Of a stretch of DNA of 64,000 nt, positions 44,660 through 51,760 are shown piece by piece. A program made the translations under genes and the position numbers. The stretch spans positions 310,001-374,000 of the forward strand of contig CALEYL010000072.1 of the NCBI GenBank assembly GCA_937926205.1, given 5' to 3'. Under the pieces are notes generated by a model, which saw only the letters and a list, made by a program, of their open reading frames with translations, did no database searches and had not been told where the DNA came from. Position 1 is the first letter of the stretch; the number at the start of each line of letters is the position of its first letter. Source of the stretch: an uncultured Saprospiraceae bacterium (lineage in GTDB: Bacteria > Bacteroidota > Bacteroidia > Chitinophagales > Saprospiraceae).

Positions 44660-45670
44660 ATGAAAAACGCATTATATACCCTTGTTTTCTTTTCACTTTT
44701 CGCATTTGCAGCCTCGGCCCAGGCGCCGCAGGCCTTCAAGTACCAGGCCGTGGTGCGCAACGCCGCCGGGCAGGTGCTGGCCAACCAGAACGTGGGCCTT
44801 CGCATTCGGCTGACTCCGGCCGACACCTCCAATACCCTGTACGCGGAAACGCACACCGCCACCACCAATGCCTTTGGCTTAGTGAACCTGAACGTGGGCC
44901 GTGGCACGGTTGTTTCCGGGCAGTTTGACATGGTTGACTGGGAGCAGCCGGTATATATCCATCTTGGGCTGGACCTTAGTGGCGGTGCGGCCTACGAAGA
45001 GATGGGCACTTCCGAACTGCTCAGCGTACCCTACGCCCTGTACGCCGCCAACGGCGGCAGCAGCGAACTGCCTGCCAGTCCGCAGACCGGCGACATCGTG
45101 TACTACGACGGCACGGCCTGGCAGGGCCTGCCCGCCGGAGCTGCCGGCACGGTGCTGACAATGGGCGCCGATGGCTTACCCGCATGGAAAGCGCTGCCCT
45201 CTTTGGACAGCCTGCTGAAAGTGACGATGACCAACGGCGACGTGATCTACGCCAGCCCGGTGGACAACAATGCCCCTGGAGGTGTGGAATGGGGCGGTTA
45301 TGGCATCAACATCACGGCCTTGCCGGATATCATAACTTTGGCTGCGGCCAACATGGATTTTAACGGCGAAACCAATACGACTGCCATCGTGACACAGTTG
45401 GGAGCCAACAACGGCACGGCTTACGCAGCCAAAGTGTGCGCCGACCTGGTGGCCTACGGCTTTGACGACTGGTACCTGCCGGCCGCCGGCGAACTCAATG
45501 AAATGTACCTGAAACTCGGTCCGAACGGCAGCGGACAAATAACGACCGGCTTTTATTGGAGTTCTTCTGAGGGCGATGATGCCAACGCCTGGTTTCGGAA
45601 CTTCGGTGGCGGCAATCAGGGCTACGGCAATAAGAGCAACGTCCTTCAGTGTCGGTGTGTCCGGAGATAA
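44660..45670 (+). CDS. DGR target protein, secreted, with DUF1566-like C-type-lectin-fold C-terminus
   Basis: 336 aa. Signal peptide (YTLVFFSLFAFAASAQA). The N-terminal beta-domain (QAFKYQAVVRNAAGQVLANQ, GLRIRLTPADTSNTLYAETH) is common in Bacteroidota surface and fibre proteins. A short linker with GDIVYYDGTAWQGLPAG follows, then a DUF1566/Lcl-type domain (CADLVAYGFDDWYLPAAGEL, NEMYLKL, TGFYWSSSE). VR encodes residues 299-336, the ligand-facing end of this C-type-lectin-like fold in related DGR targets. The protein ends QCRCVRR, with two Cys in the unmutated tail. It has no T9SS sorting domain of its own. It is expected to be exposed outside the cytoplasm and to bind variable ligands (inference). 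Confidence 0.93.
   Translation: MKNALYTLVFFSLFAFAASAQAPQAFKYQAVVRNAAGQVLANQNVGLRIRLTPADTSNTLYAETHTATTNAFGLVNLNVGRGTVVSGQFDMVDWEQPVYIHLGLDLSGGAAYEEMGTSELLSVPYALYAANGGSSELPASPQTGDIVYYDGTAWQGLPAGAAGTVLTMGADGLPAWKALPSLDSLLKVTMTNGDVIYASPVDNNAPGGVEWGGYGINITALPDIITLAAANMDFNGETNTTAIVTQLGANNGTAYAAKVCADLVAYGFDDWYLPAAGELNEMYLKLGPNGSGQITTGFYWSSSEGDDANAWFRNFGGGNQGYGNKSNVLQCRCVRR
45554..45668 (+). repeat. DGR variable repeat (VR)
   Basis: 115 bp at the 3' end of the target gene, aligned gap-free to TR at offset 704. There are 19 substitutions, all where TR has A (to G, T or C), changing 13 codons (for example Asn to Gly, Ala, Phe, Tyr, Ser, Leu; Asp to Val or Gly; Gln to Arg). The final 22 bp from CAGTGTCGG to GAGAT are identical to TR and would act as the initiation-of-homing segment. 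The stop TAA lies mostly outside the repeat: TR reads TGG there. Confidence 0.97.
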
Positions 45671-45709
45671 ACCCATTAACTATTCATCTATTTAACTATT
45701 TTTTCATTT

Positions 45710-45735
45710 AGCGCGAAGCGCTCGAATTTTTTTTT
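45710..45735 (+). promoter_or_regulatory. Hairpin with T-run downstream of VR
   Basis: AGCGC-GAA-GCGCT (45710-45722), a 5-bp GC stem with a 3-base loop, followed by CGAA and nine T (45727-45735). DGRs of the BPP-1 type need a short GC hairpin/cruciform just after VR for efficient homing, and this lies 41 bp after VR. The T-run also gives it the form of an intrinsic terminator, which would reduce read-through from the target gene into avd. Confidence 0.6.
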
Positions 45736-45738
45736 AAA

Positions 45739-46101
45739 ATGGCCTTGTACGAGACCTTGCCGGTTTATAAAGATGTGTATGCGCTCATTCTGCTGGTATA
45801 TGAGGTGACGAAGGAGTTTCCCCGAGAGTACAAGTACACGCTGGGGCAGGATATGAAGCGGGATGCCATGCAATTGGTGCGGAGCATCTACCGGGCCAAT
45901 AAGTACAAGGAAAAAGCGGAGCATTTGCACCAGTTTCAGGATGATTTTGAACTTTTGAAACTGGAAATCCGCCTCTGCCACGACCTGCACCTGCTCAATA
46001 CCAAGCGGTACAGCGCGTTCATCGAACTGACCGAAGGTATTGGTAGGCAGGTGACCGGCTGGCGGCAGCATGCGGAAAAACAAGAAAGCCGGAACGGCTG
46101 A
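45739..46101 (+). CDS. avd: Accessory variability determinant Avd
   Basis: 120 aa, almost all alpha-helical, of the four-helix-bundle family related to the 23S rRNA intervening-sequence protein: LPVYKDVYALILLVYEVTKE, FPREYKYTLGQDMKRDAMQL, VRSIYRANKYKEKAEHL, FELLKLEIRLCHDLHLLNTK. Avd forms a basic pentamer that binds the DGR RT and template RNA and is required for mutagenic homing. Position between VR and TR is canonical. The stop codon is inside a strong hairpin (46095-46118). Confidence 0.95.
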   Translation: MALYETLPVYKDVYALILLVYEVTKEFPREYKYTLGQDMKRDAMQLVRSIYRANKYKEKAEHLHQFQDDFELLKLEIRLCHDLHLLNTKRYSAFIELTEGIGRQVTGWRQHAEKQESRNG

Positions 46102-46118
46102 GGGTACGCCCTCAGCCG
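46095..46118 (+). promoter_or_regulatory. 10-bp hairpin with TACG tetraloop overlapping the avd stop
   Basis: Perfect arms 46095-46104 and 46109-46118 (CGGCTGAGGG / CCCTCAGCCG) around a TACG loop, an UNCG-type tetraloop in RNA. No T-run follows. It may stabilise the avd 3' end or the 5' side of the TR RNA. Confidence 0.6.
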
Positions 46119-46257
46119 GCGCGCAGTTATTTTGGTTTATCTCGATGGCCCACCCGCCTATGCGTAAAGTTATGACGGGTTAAACCATGCTACAGGATTC
46201 CTTGCAAGCAGCCACGCCCCCGACTCGGGCAGTTCAAGGGCGCCACAGTGGCCATAA

Positions 46258-46372
46258 TATTGGAGTTCTTCTGAGAACAATGATAACAACGCCTGGAATC
46301 AGAACTTCGATGACGGCAATCAGAACAACAACAATAAGAACAACGACAATCAGTGTCGGTGTGTCCGGAGAT
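46258..46372 (+). repeat. DGR template repeat (TR), template RNA region
   Basis: 115-bp partner of VR. Read in the VR frame it contains 14 AAC/AAT codons (ENNDNNAWNQNF, then NQNNNNKNNDNQ), the form in which adenine mutagenesis gives the largest amino-acid choice without stop codons. Homology may start four bases earlier, where the three differences also fall on TR adenines. The region 46102-46257 before it has no gene. The functional RNA probably spans from near avd to the terminator at 46395. Confidence 0.97.
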
Positions 46373-46394
46373 GGATAAAATAACCATAGCACCA

Positions 46395-46431
46395 GGCCCG
46401 CAGGTAAGAAAAAGCCTGCGGGCCATTTTTT
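46395..46431 (+). terminator. Intrinsic terminator between TR and the RT gene
   Basis: Perfect 10-bp stem, GGCCCGCAGG (46395-46404) / CCTGCGGGCC (46415-46424), 10-base loop, then A and six T (46426-46431). It lies 22 bp after the end of TR and 26 bp before the RT start codon. Confidence 0.8.
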
Positions 46432-46457
46432 AAAAACGTGCGATCAATCGTGTTTCG

Positions 46458-47774
46458 ATGCAACTGGAATTATTCAACCAGGAAAGCAGTCGGCCCGAAA
46501 GCAGGGGCTTCATCGGGCTGGAAGAGCTCCTGGAAGCCTACTATCTGTGCCGCCGGAACAAGCGCAATACCGCCAATGCACTGGCCTTCGAGCTGGATTG
46601 CGAGTCAAAACTCTACGACCTTTGGCGGAGCATCAACGACGGCAGCTACCAGCCCGGGCGCTCGGTGGCTTTTGTGGTGCGCGGGGCGGTGGTTCGGGAA
46701 GTGTTCGCCGCCGATTTTGGGGACCGGGTGGTACACCATCTGATCATCCACAAACTGAATCCTCTTTTTGAAAAGAAATTCATCTACGACAGCTACGCCT
46801 GCCGCGAAGGGAAAGGAACGCACTTCGGCATCGAGCGGCTGAGCGGGTTTATCCGCGCCTGTTCTGACAACTACAATCGAAATTGTTATGTCCTGAAATT
46901 AGACATCGAAGGGTTTTTCATGCACATCAACCGGAAAACCCTTTTCGAGCGCCTGCGCAGGTTTATCGAAGAAAAATACCGGGAACAGGACAAGGGATTG
47001 ATCATCGAACTTTGTGAGAAGGTCATTTTCAACGATTGTACGGCAAATTGCATTATCAAAGGGAGCCGCAACGATTGGGCAGATTTACCGCCTTCCAAGA
47101 GTCTTTTTCATAGTCCGCCGGGCTGTGGCCTGCCGATCGGCAACCTGACCAGCCAAATTTTCGCCAATTTTTATATGGACGCCTTCGACCATTTTGTAAA
47201 GCACGACTTGGACATCCGCTACTACGGACGTTACGTAGACGACTGGGTGATCGTGCATCCCGACAAGGCCTATCTGCAAGCGCTCCTGCCGAAACTGGAC
47301 GGTTTTCTTCGCGAGCAATTGGGGCTGAACGTTCACCCCCGGAAAATATACCTGCAACATTATTCCAAAGGTGTTGCTTTCCTGGGGGCGGTCGTCAAGC
47401 CAGGCAGAATTTACCTAAAGAACCGCATCAAGGGCAATTTCTACGAGCGCATTCAGCAATGGAACGAGCGGATGGGAAGACCGGAAAGGTTGAGTGAACA
47501 GGAATTGCAATCTTTGCAAAGCAGCGTCAATTCCTACCTTGGCTTGATGAAGCACTACCGGACGTACTATATTCGCAGGAAAGTGTTGCAGCGAACCTTG
47601 CGCGTGGAATACCTCAATCATTTTTATATCTCCGGGGGCTATTGCAAACTGGTACGGAAAAAACGCCCGGTGCGAAGGAAAGATATTAAATGGCTTCCCG
47701 TTCAGGATCGGCCATGCTGGGAGGAGGTAATGGCTCGGCGGCGCTGGTTGGAGGGATTGTCTTTTGAGGGATAA
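46458..47774 (+). CDS. DGR reverse transcriptase
   Basis: 438 aa. Order of motifs: YDSYACREGKGTHFGIERL (motif 1-2 region), catalytic Asp149 in KLDIEGFFMHI, the DGR-specific motif 4 I227-G-N-L-T-S-Q233 in GLPIGNLTSQIFANFY (DGR consensus [ILV]GxxxSQ, replacing QGxxxSP of other RTs), Y259-V-D261-D262, then GLNVHPRKIYL and a basic C-terminal thumb ending near RRWLEGL. No maturase or endonuclease domain. It copies the TR RNA with low fidelity at adenines. ATG 46458 is used because it directly precedes the folded region. Only 26 bp separate it from the terminator. Confidence 0.96.
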   Translation: MQLELFNQESSRPESRGFIGLEELLEAYYLCRRNKRNTANALAFELDCESKLYDLWRSINDGSYQPGRSVAFVVRGAVVREVFAADFGDRVVHHLIIHKLNPLFEKKFIYDSYACREGKGTHFGIERLSGFIRACSDNYNRNCYVLKLDIEGFFMHINRKTLFERLRRFIEEKYREQDKGLIIELCEKVIFNDCTANCIIKGSRNDWADLPPSKSLFHSPPGCGLPIGNLTSQIFANFYMDAFDHFVKHDLDIRYYGRYVDDWVIVHPDKAYLQALLPKLDGFLREQLGLNVHPRKIYLQHYSKGVAFLGAVVKPGRIYLKNRIKGNFYERIQQWNERMGRPERLSEQELQSLQSSVNSYLGLMKHYRTYYIRRKVLQRTLRVEYLNHFYISGGYCKLVRKKRPVRRKDIKWLPVQDRPCWEEVMARRRWLEGLSFEG

Positions 47775-47793
47775 TAAAAAAGCATGGAACTAT

Positions 47794-47848
47794 CCACTGC
47801 CTATCATGCCTCCTAAACGTCGGCACGTCGGCAGTGGTAACGTTAGGC
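47794..47848 (+). other. attC-like imperfect palindrome after the DGR RT
   Basis: Inverted repeat CCACTGCC (47794-47801) / GGCAGTGG (47830-47837), followed by GTTAGGC (47842-47848), which fits the integron core-site consensus GTTRRRY. A matching R''-type heptamer on the left is not clear. It may also act as the transcript end of the RT gene. No integrase is nearby. Confidence 0.45.
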
Positions 47849-47972
47849 ACAACTAAGCAGACGAACTTTTACAAATGCACCTCTTCTGTGATTTCATTTA
47901 GACTTTCCGAGAAATCATTTAATTACTTCATTTAATGATGTAGACATTTGTGCAGTCAATAAATAAACACAA

Positions 47973-48845
47973 ATGAACGTAATTAAAAAAATTTTCGGAA
48001 TTGCACCGACAAAAGAAGCAAACGGCAAAGGATACATTCCTTCCCCGTTAGGCAGAATGTTTGGTGTAGATAAAGTAAGTGGATATAAAAAAGCAGACTT
48101 TGGTAGCAAAAAATATACTGGAGACAAAAAAGTCTTGGTGCTTTGTACAGAGGAACGGTATTTCAAAATGACCAATGGCAAACTTTTTTCTACAGGAAAC
48201 AATGTGCAAGAAACGATGGTTCCTTTAATGCATTTAGTAAATGCAGGGTTTGATTTTGATGTAGTAACCCCAACAGGAAAACCATCCATTCTTGAAGATT
48301 GGTCTATACCTAAGAACGATCAGGCTGTTTTAAAATTTATAGCTACATATAAAACTAAGTTTGATAATCCATCATCATTAAAAAATCTTGTCAAAAACAA
48401 CCAGCTCAATAATGAGTCAAATTATATGGCTCTTTTTATTCCAGGTGGACACGGTTCAATGGTCGGACTTCCTGAAGACGAAAATGTAGGCTCATTAATT
48501 AGATGGATTAATGAATCTGATAGATACCTTGTTGCAGTATGCCACGGTCCTGCTGCTATGGTAGCAAGAGACAAGAAGGATAAACCAAATCCTTATAGTG
48601 GATATAAAATGGTGGCCTTCCCTGATAAATTTGATAAACAGTCACCTTCATTAGGCTACTTGCCTGGGCAACTTCCTTGGTTTCAGTGCGAAGCTTTAGA
48701 AAAAGAAGGAATTAAAGTGATCAATGAGAAAATAACTGGAGCTACTCATATAGACCGAAAATTGATCTCTGGTGACAGTCCAAAAGCCTGTGACGAATTG
48801 GGTAAAATAACAGTAGAAGCACTTCTTAAAGAATTAAAGAAATAA
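47973..48845 (+). CDS. DJ-1/PfpI family protein, Hsp31/HchA-like
   Basis: 290 aa. Class I glutamine-amidotransferase-like fold. KKVLVLCTEERYFK, GFDFDVVTPTGKPSILEDWS, ALFIPGGHGSMVGLP and nucleophile Cys190 in YLVAVCHGPAAMV, then VAFPDKFDKQS and LPWFQCEALEKEG. The long N-terminal arm and the C-terminal half match the Hsp31 branch (holding chaperone and methylglyoxal/glyoxalase III activity). The SDR gene follows 2 bp later. Markedly AT-rich compared with the DGR. Confidence 0.88.
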   Translation: MNVIKKIFGIAPTKEANGKGYIPSPLGRMFGVDKVSGYKKADFGSKKYTGDKKVLVLCTEERYFKMTNGKLFSTGNNVQETMVPLMHLVNAGFDFDVVTPTGKPSILEDWSIPKNDQAVLKFIATYKTKFDNPSSLKNLVKNNQLNNESNYMALFIPGGHGSMVGLPEDENVGSLIRWINESDRYLVAVCHGPAAMVARDKKDKPNPYSGYKMVAFPDKFDKQSPSLGYLPGQLPWFQCEALEKEGIKVINEKITGATHIDRKLISGDSPKACDELGKITVEALLKELKK

Positions 48846-48847
48846 GT

Positions 48848-49660
48848 ATGAAAAAAGTAGCAATAATAACAGGAGTAAGCTCAGGAATGGGCAAATCCAC
48901 CGCCATGAATTTACACAATCAAGGATACAAAGTTTATGGTATGGCAAGGCGCATTGAAAAAATGAAAGACCTTGAAGAAAAAGGTATAAGCGTCCTTTCA
49001 CTAGACCTAACAAAAGACGAAACTATTGTAGAAGCTGTAAATACCGTTTTAGAAAAGGAAGGCAGAGTTGATGTATTAGTGAACAATGCTGGATACGGTT
49101 CCTATGGTTCTGTAGAGGAAGTTCCAATTGAAGAAGCAAAACGTCAATTTGAAGTAAATATCTTTGGTTTGGCTCGTATTACACAATTAGTTCTTCCAAC
49201 TATGCGTAAGCAAAAGCTAGGAAGAATTGTCAATATTTCTTCCATGGGTGGAAAGATTTATACACCTTTTGGAGCTTGGTACCACGCCACTAAATTCGCT
49301 CTCGAAGGTTGGAGCGATTGTTTAAGAGTAGAACTAAAACAATTTGGAATTGATGTTGTAGTGGTGGAACCGGGAGGAATTCAAACTGAGTGGGGTGGAA
49401 TAGCAATGGATGGTTTAAAGAAAATATCGGGTAATGGTCCTTATTCCTCTATGGCAAATAAAGTCATTGAAAGTATGGATAAGAGTAAGGATAAACTTAC
49501 ACCTGTAGATGTTTTAGGCGCAGAAATAGCTAAAGCAGCCACGGTTTCAAATCCAAAAACCAGATATTTAAAAGGTTATTTAGCCAAACCGCTGGTTAGG
49601 TTAAGAAGTTGGGTTAGTGACCGTATCTTTGACAAAATGATTCTTAGCCAACTAAAGTAA
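48848..49660 (+). CDS. Short-chain dehydrogenase/reductase
   Basis: 270 aa classical SDR. N-terminal cofactor motif IITGVSSGMGKSTAMNL (TGxxxGxG), NNAGYGSYG, catalytic Ser in VNISSMGGKIYTPF and the YxxxK pair in WYHATKFALEGW, then VVVEPGGIQTEW. Arg in YGMARRIEK after the second strand suggests NADP(H) (inference). Substrate unknown. Second gene of an hchA-like/SDR/AraC operon. Confidence 0.93.
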   Translation: MKKVAIITGVSSGMGKSTAMNLHNQGYKVYGMARRIEKMKDLEEKGISVLSLDLTKDETIVEAVNTVLEKEGRVDVLVNNAGYGSYGSVEEVPIEEAKRQFEVNIFGLARITQLVLPTMRKQKLGRIVNISSMGGKIYTPFGAWYHATKFALEGWSDCLRVELKQFGIDVVVVEPGGIQTEWGGIAMDGLKKISGNGPYSSMANKVIESMDKSKDKLTPVDVLGAEIAKAATVSNPKTRYLKGYLAKPLVRLRSWVSDRIFDKMILSQLK

Positions 49661-49681
49661 TAAGTAATTAATCGATAGAAT

Positions 49682-50596
49682 ATGTCCGAAACATATGTAA
49701 TTGACACGATAAGCCAAGCCCATCAATCTGTAGGTTTGCCTGCTCCTAAGCATCCCTTAGTGACTGTCGTTTATACTCGGGACTTCAATCCAACTGTAAA
49801 TTTCCAAAATGTAAAAGTTGTAAATAACCTTTTTCAGATTACCCTTAAACAGGCGGGTTGCGGAAACTTATTGTATGGAAAAAACACCTATGACTATGAA
49901 GAAGGTACACTAATATTTACAGCCCCTGGTCAGGTAACAACCTTTGAGGGAGAATTTCCGACTGATTCAGGAGCCACCGACGGTTGGACATTGGCTTTTC
50001 ATCCCGATTTAATTCGGAAATCTACATTAGGTGAAAAGATAGATAATTACTCATATTTCAATTATGAAGTTAATGAAGCTCTGCATCTTTCTATTGATGA
50101 AAGAAACACTATAGAAGATTTACTTGAAAAAATAGTAAAAGAGTACAGCCAAAACCTAGATCGACATAGTCAAAAACTGATCATTTCAAATATTGAATTG
50201 TTATTGGATTATTGTTTAAGATTCTATGAAAGACAATTTTACACACGTACTAACCTGAATTGTGATATTGTTTCAAGATTTGAAAGATTACTTAAAAATT
50301 ATTACAAATCCGAAAAGGTTACTGAATACGGTATTCCATCTGTTAATTATTGTGCAAAAATCCTGAACTTATCTTCAAATTATTTGAGTGATTTATTAAA
50401 AAAAGAAACAGGTAAAACAGCGCAGGAGCACATTCATCTGCTTATAGTTAATAAAGCAAAAAATTCACTTTTAAATTCCTCAAAATCAATAAGTGAAATT
50501 GGATACGAATTAGGGTTTGAATATCCTCAGCATTTCAGTAGTTTATTTAAGACGAAGACTGGTTTTAGTCCGAAAGAATACAGAAATCTTAATTGA
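49682..50596 (+). CDS. AraC-family transcriptional regulator
   Basis: 304 aa. N-terminal cupin-like sensing region (VYTRDFNPTVNFQNVKVVNN, FTAPGQVTTFEGEF) and a C-terminal double helix-turn-helix: VNYCAKILNLSSNYLSDLLK and SKSISEIGYELGFEYPQHFS, ending SSLFKTKTGFSPKEYRN. It probably controls the adjacent SDR and DJ-1-like genes in response to a small molecule (inference from operon). 21 bp after the SDR stop. Confidence 0.92.
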   Translation: MSETYVIDTISQAHQSVGLPAPKHPLVTVVYTRDFNPTVNFQNVKVVNNLFQITLKQAGCGNLLYGKNTYDYEEGTLIFTAPGQVTTFEGEFPTDSGATDGWTLAFHPDLIRKSTLGEKIDNYSYFNYEVNEALHLSIDERNTIEDLLEKIVKEYSQNLDRHSQKLIISNIELLLDYCLRFYERQFYTRTNLNCDIVSRFERLLKNYYKSEKVTEYGIPSVNYCAKILNLSSNYLSDLLKKETGKTAQEHIHLLIVNKAKNSLLNSSKSISEIGYELGFEYPQHFSSLFKTKTGFSPKEYRNLN

Positions 50597-50802
50597 TAAA
50601 ACGTAACTACCCAGTCCATTCCTTACCATTCAGAGCCCCTCTGATCAGCATTCATTCCACCTAAAGCCTATCAAGGCAGGTAGAAAAAAATCGGCGATAA
50701 TATTTTATTGAATTCGAAATGGAAGGCTATTCCAATTGCGGTTAAATACTAATAACCCCAAATGTAATAAGGGAATAAGCCGGGCATAAAGCAGATATAA
50801 CC

Positions 50803-50967
50803 CTGAAGGGCTTGAATCTTTTGGTTTGTCGAAAAAGCCCGGAATGGGGTGTCCTATGTGAAAAAAAACTACTAACTTCGTCTGTAAGCGAATACCCGCA
50901 CATAAACACCATACGGGTTTACTGCCGGGTATTCGCGACTTGGAGGTATTGCGGGGGTGCTTAAGTT
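50803..50967. repeat. 165-bp direct repeat, right copy (pair with 43755-43919)
   Basis: See 43755-43919; internal inverted-repeat arms fall at 50888-50898 and 50926-50936. The stretch 50597-50802 before it holds no gene that I can recognise. The 7048-bp segment between corresponding bases could be lost or circularised by homologous recombination. Confidence 0.93.
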
Positions 50968-51010
50968 GGTGAGCAATTATTTTTAAAAAATATTAATAAT
51001 CAATAGGTTA

Positions 51011-51072
51011 CAACCAAAAACGCTAAAATCAATAAAGGCAGACGAGTATGTGAAATTGGGCGTTTTTGGTTG
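51011..51072. terminator. 13-bp inverted repeat with following T-rich tract
   Basis: Perfect arms CAACCAAAAACGC (51011-51023) and GCGTTTTTGGTTG (51060-51072), 36-base loop, followed by a T-rich stretch (AGCCTTTTTAGTTATTTTTT). It has the form of a long-loop terminator or a mobile-element remnant. Nothing else recognised in 50968-51180. Confidence 0.45.
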
Positions 51073-51180
51073 AGCCTTTTTAGTTATTTTTTGAAAACCG
51101 TTTTGAAAATGGCAAAAATCACTTCGGTAATCTAAGATTGACAACATGCTTTTATGAAATCCATTTTCTAAAACTTAACT

Positions 51181-51246
51181 GCCACCAACCATGCTTCTCC
51201 GACAATTTTTCTTATTCAGAAAAACAGCGGCGAAGCCGTTGTTGGC
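51181..51246 (+). other. attC-like palindrome before the DUF4395 gene
   Basis: Outer arms GCCACCAAC (51181-51189) and GTTGTTGGC (51238-51246), complementary except one pair; inner arms GCTTC (51193-51197) and GAAGC (51232-51236). The two-box architecture and about 66-bp size resemble integron attC sites. The DUF4395 gene starts 15 bp later. Confidence 0.5.
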
Positions 51247-51261
51247 AAACATTAAATAATG

Positions 51262-51753
51262 ATGGAAACAAAACAACCTGAACTCTCCAGAACTAGAATA
51301 AACAGACTAAAAGCACAGGGGTATTTAAATCATACCGATGGTGAGATTTGCGAATTGGTTTATGGACATAGGTTTGCACTTATTGTCTGTACCACTATGG
51401 TAGGACTTGGTGTTGTAACGGCCAATATTCCCATTTTGGTTGGGATGGCGATGGTGGCATTTGGTGGCATAGTTCTACCAAATCATCCTTTTGACTACAT
51501 TTATAATTACACACTGAGTGGCATCTTAAAAAAGCCTAAGCAGCCACCTAGGTCAAAACAGCTTAAATTCGCTTGTATTATTGCAACAATCGGAATATCA
51601 ATTACTGCTCTCTTATATTATAACGGTTTTATGACAGAAGGGTATATTTTAGGGGGCTTATTATTTATGGTTGCATTCACTGTAAGTACAACTGATTATT
51701 GTATTCCATCTATGATATACAATTTTCTTTTTAAAGTTAAAATAGATAAATAA
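51262..51753 (+). CDS. DUF4395-like membrane protein
   Basis: 163 aa (ATGATG at 51259/51262). Hydrophobic helices FALIVCTTMVGLGVVTA, IPILVGMAMVAFGGIVL, FACIIATIGISITALLYY and YILGGLLFMVAFTVSTT. PNHPFDYIYNYTLSGILKKP with KQPPR and DYCIPSMIYNFLF match the DUF4395 pattern as I know it. Function unknown. It is a single gene between two attC-like palindromes 15 bp upstream and 8 bp downstream, the form of an integron cassette. Confidence 0.75.
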   Translation: METKQPELSRTRINRLKAQGYLNHTDGEICELVYGHRFALIVCTTMVGLGVVTANIPILVGMAMVAFGGIVLPNHPFDYIYNYTLSGILKKPKQPPRSKQLKFACIIATIGISITALLYYNGFMTEGYILGGLLFMVAFTVSTTDYCIPSMIYNFLFKVKIDK

Positions 51754-51760
51754 ACGATTT

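Larger units (their letters stand above)
44160..47774 (+). mobile_element. Complete diversity-generating retroelement (DGR) cassette
   Basis: Gene order: small T9SS protein, target protein with VR, avd, TR, reverse transcriptase, all on the plus strand. After avd the arrangement is that of the Bordetella phage BPP-1 system. The TR transcript is copied by RT with errors at adenines and the cDNA replaces VR, diversifying the C-terminus of the target. VR/TR differences here are all at TR adenines (19 of 19). The cassette is visibly richer in G+C than the genes on either side, pointing to separate origin. It is enclosed by the 165-bp direct repeats. Confidence 0.95.

Noticed and set aside
46187..46378. 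63-residue frame over the TR (Thr-rich reading)
   Set aside because: It is an out-of-frame reading of the template repeat. The TR is explained by its match to VR, and the adenine-rich AAY codons are in another frame.
46458..47774. RT as part of a group II intron, retron or Abi system
   Set aside because: No maturase or endonuclease domain, no intron ends or msr-msd found; motif IGNLTSQ, Avd and VR/TR identify a DGR.
43755..50967. Composite transposon bounded by IS elements
   Set aside because: The repeats are only 165 bp and encode no transposase; called direct repeats only.
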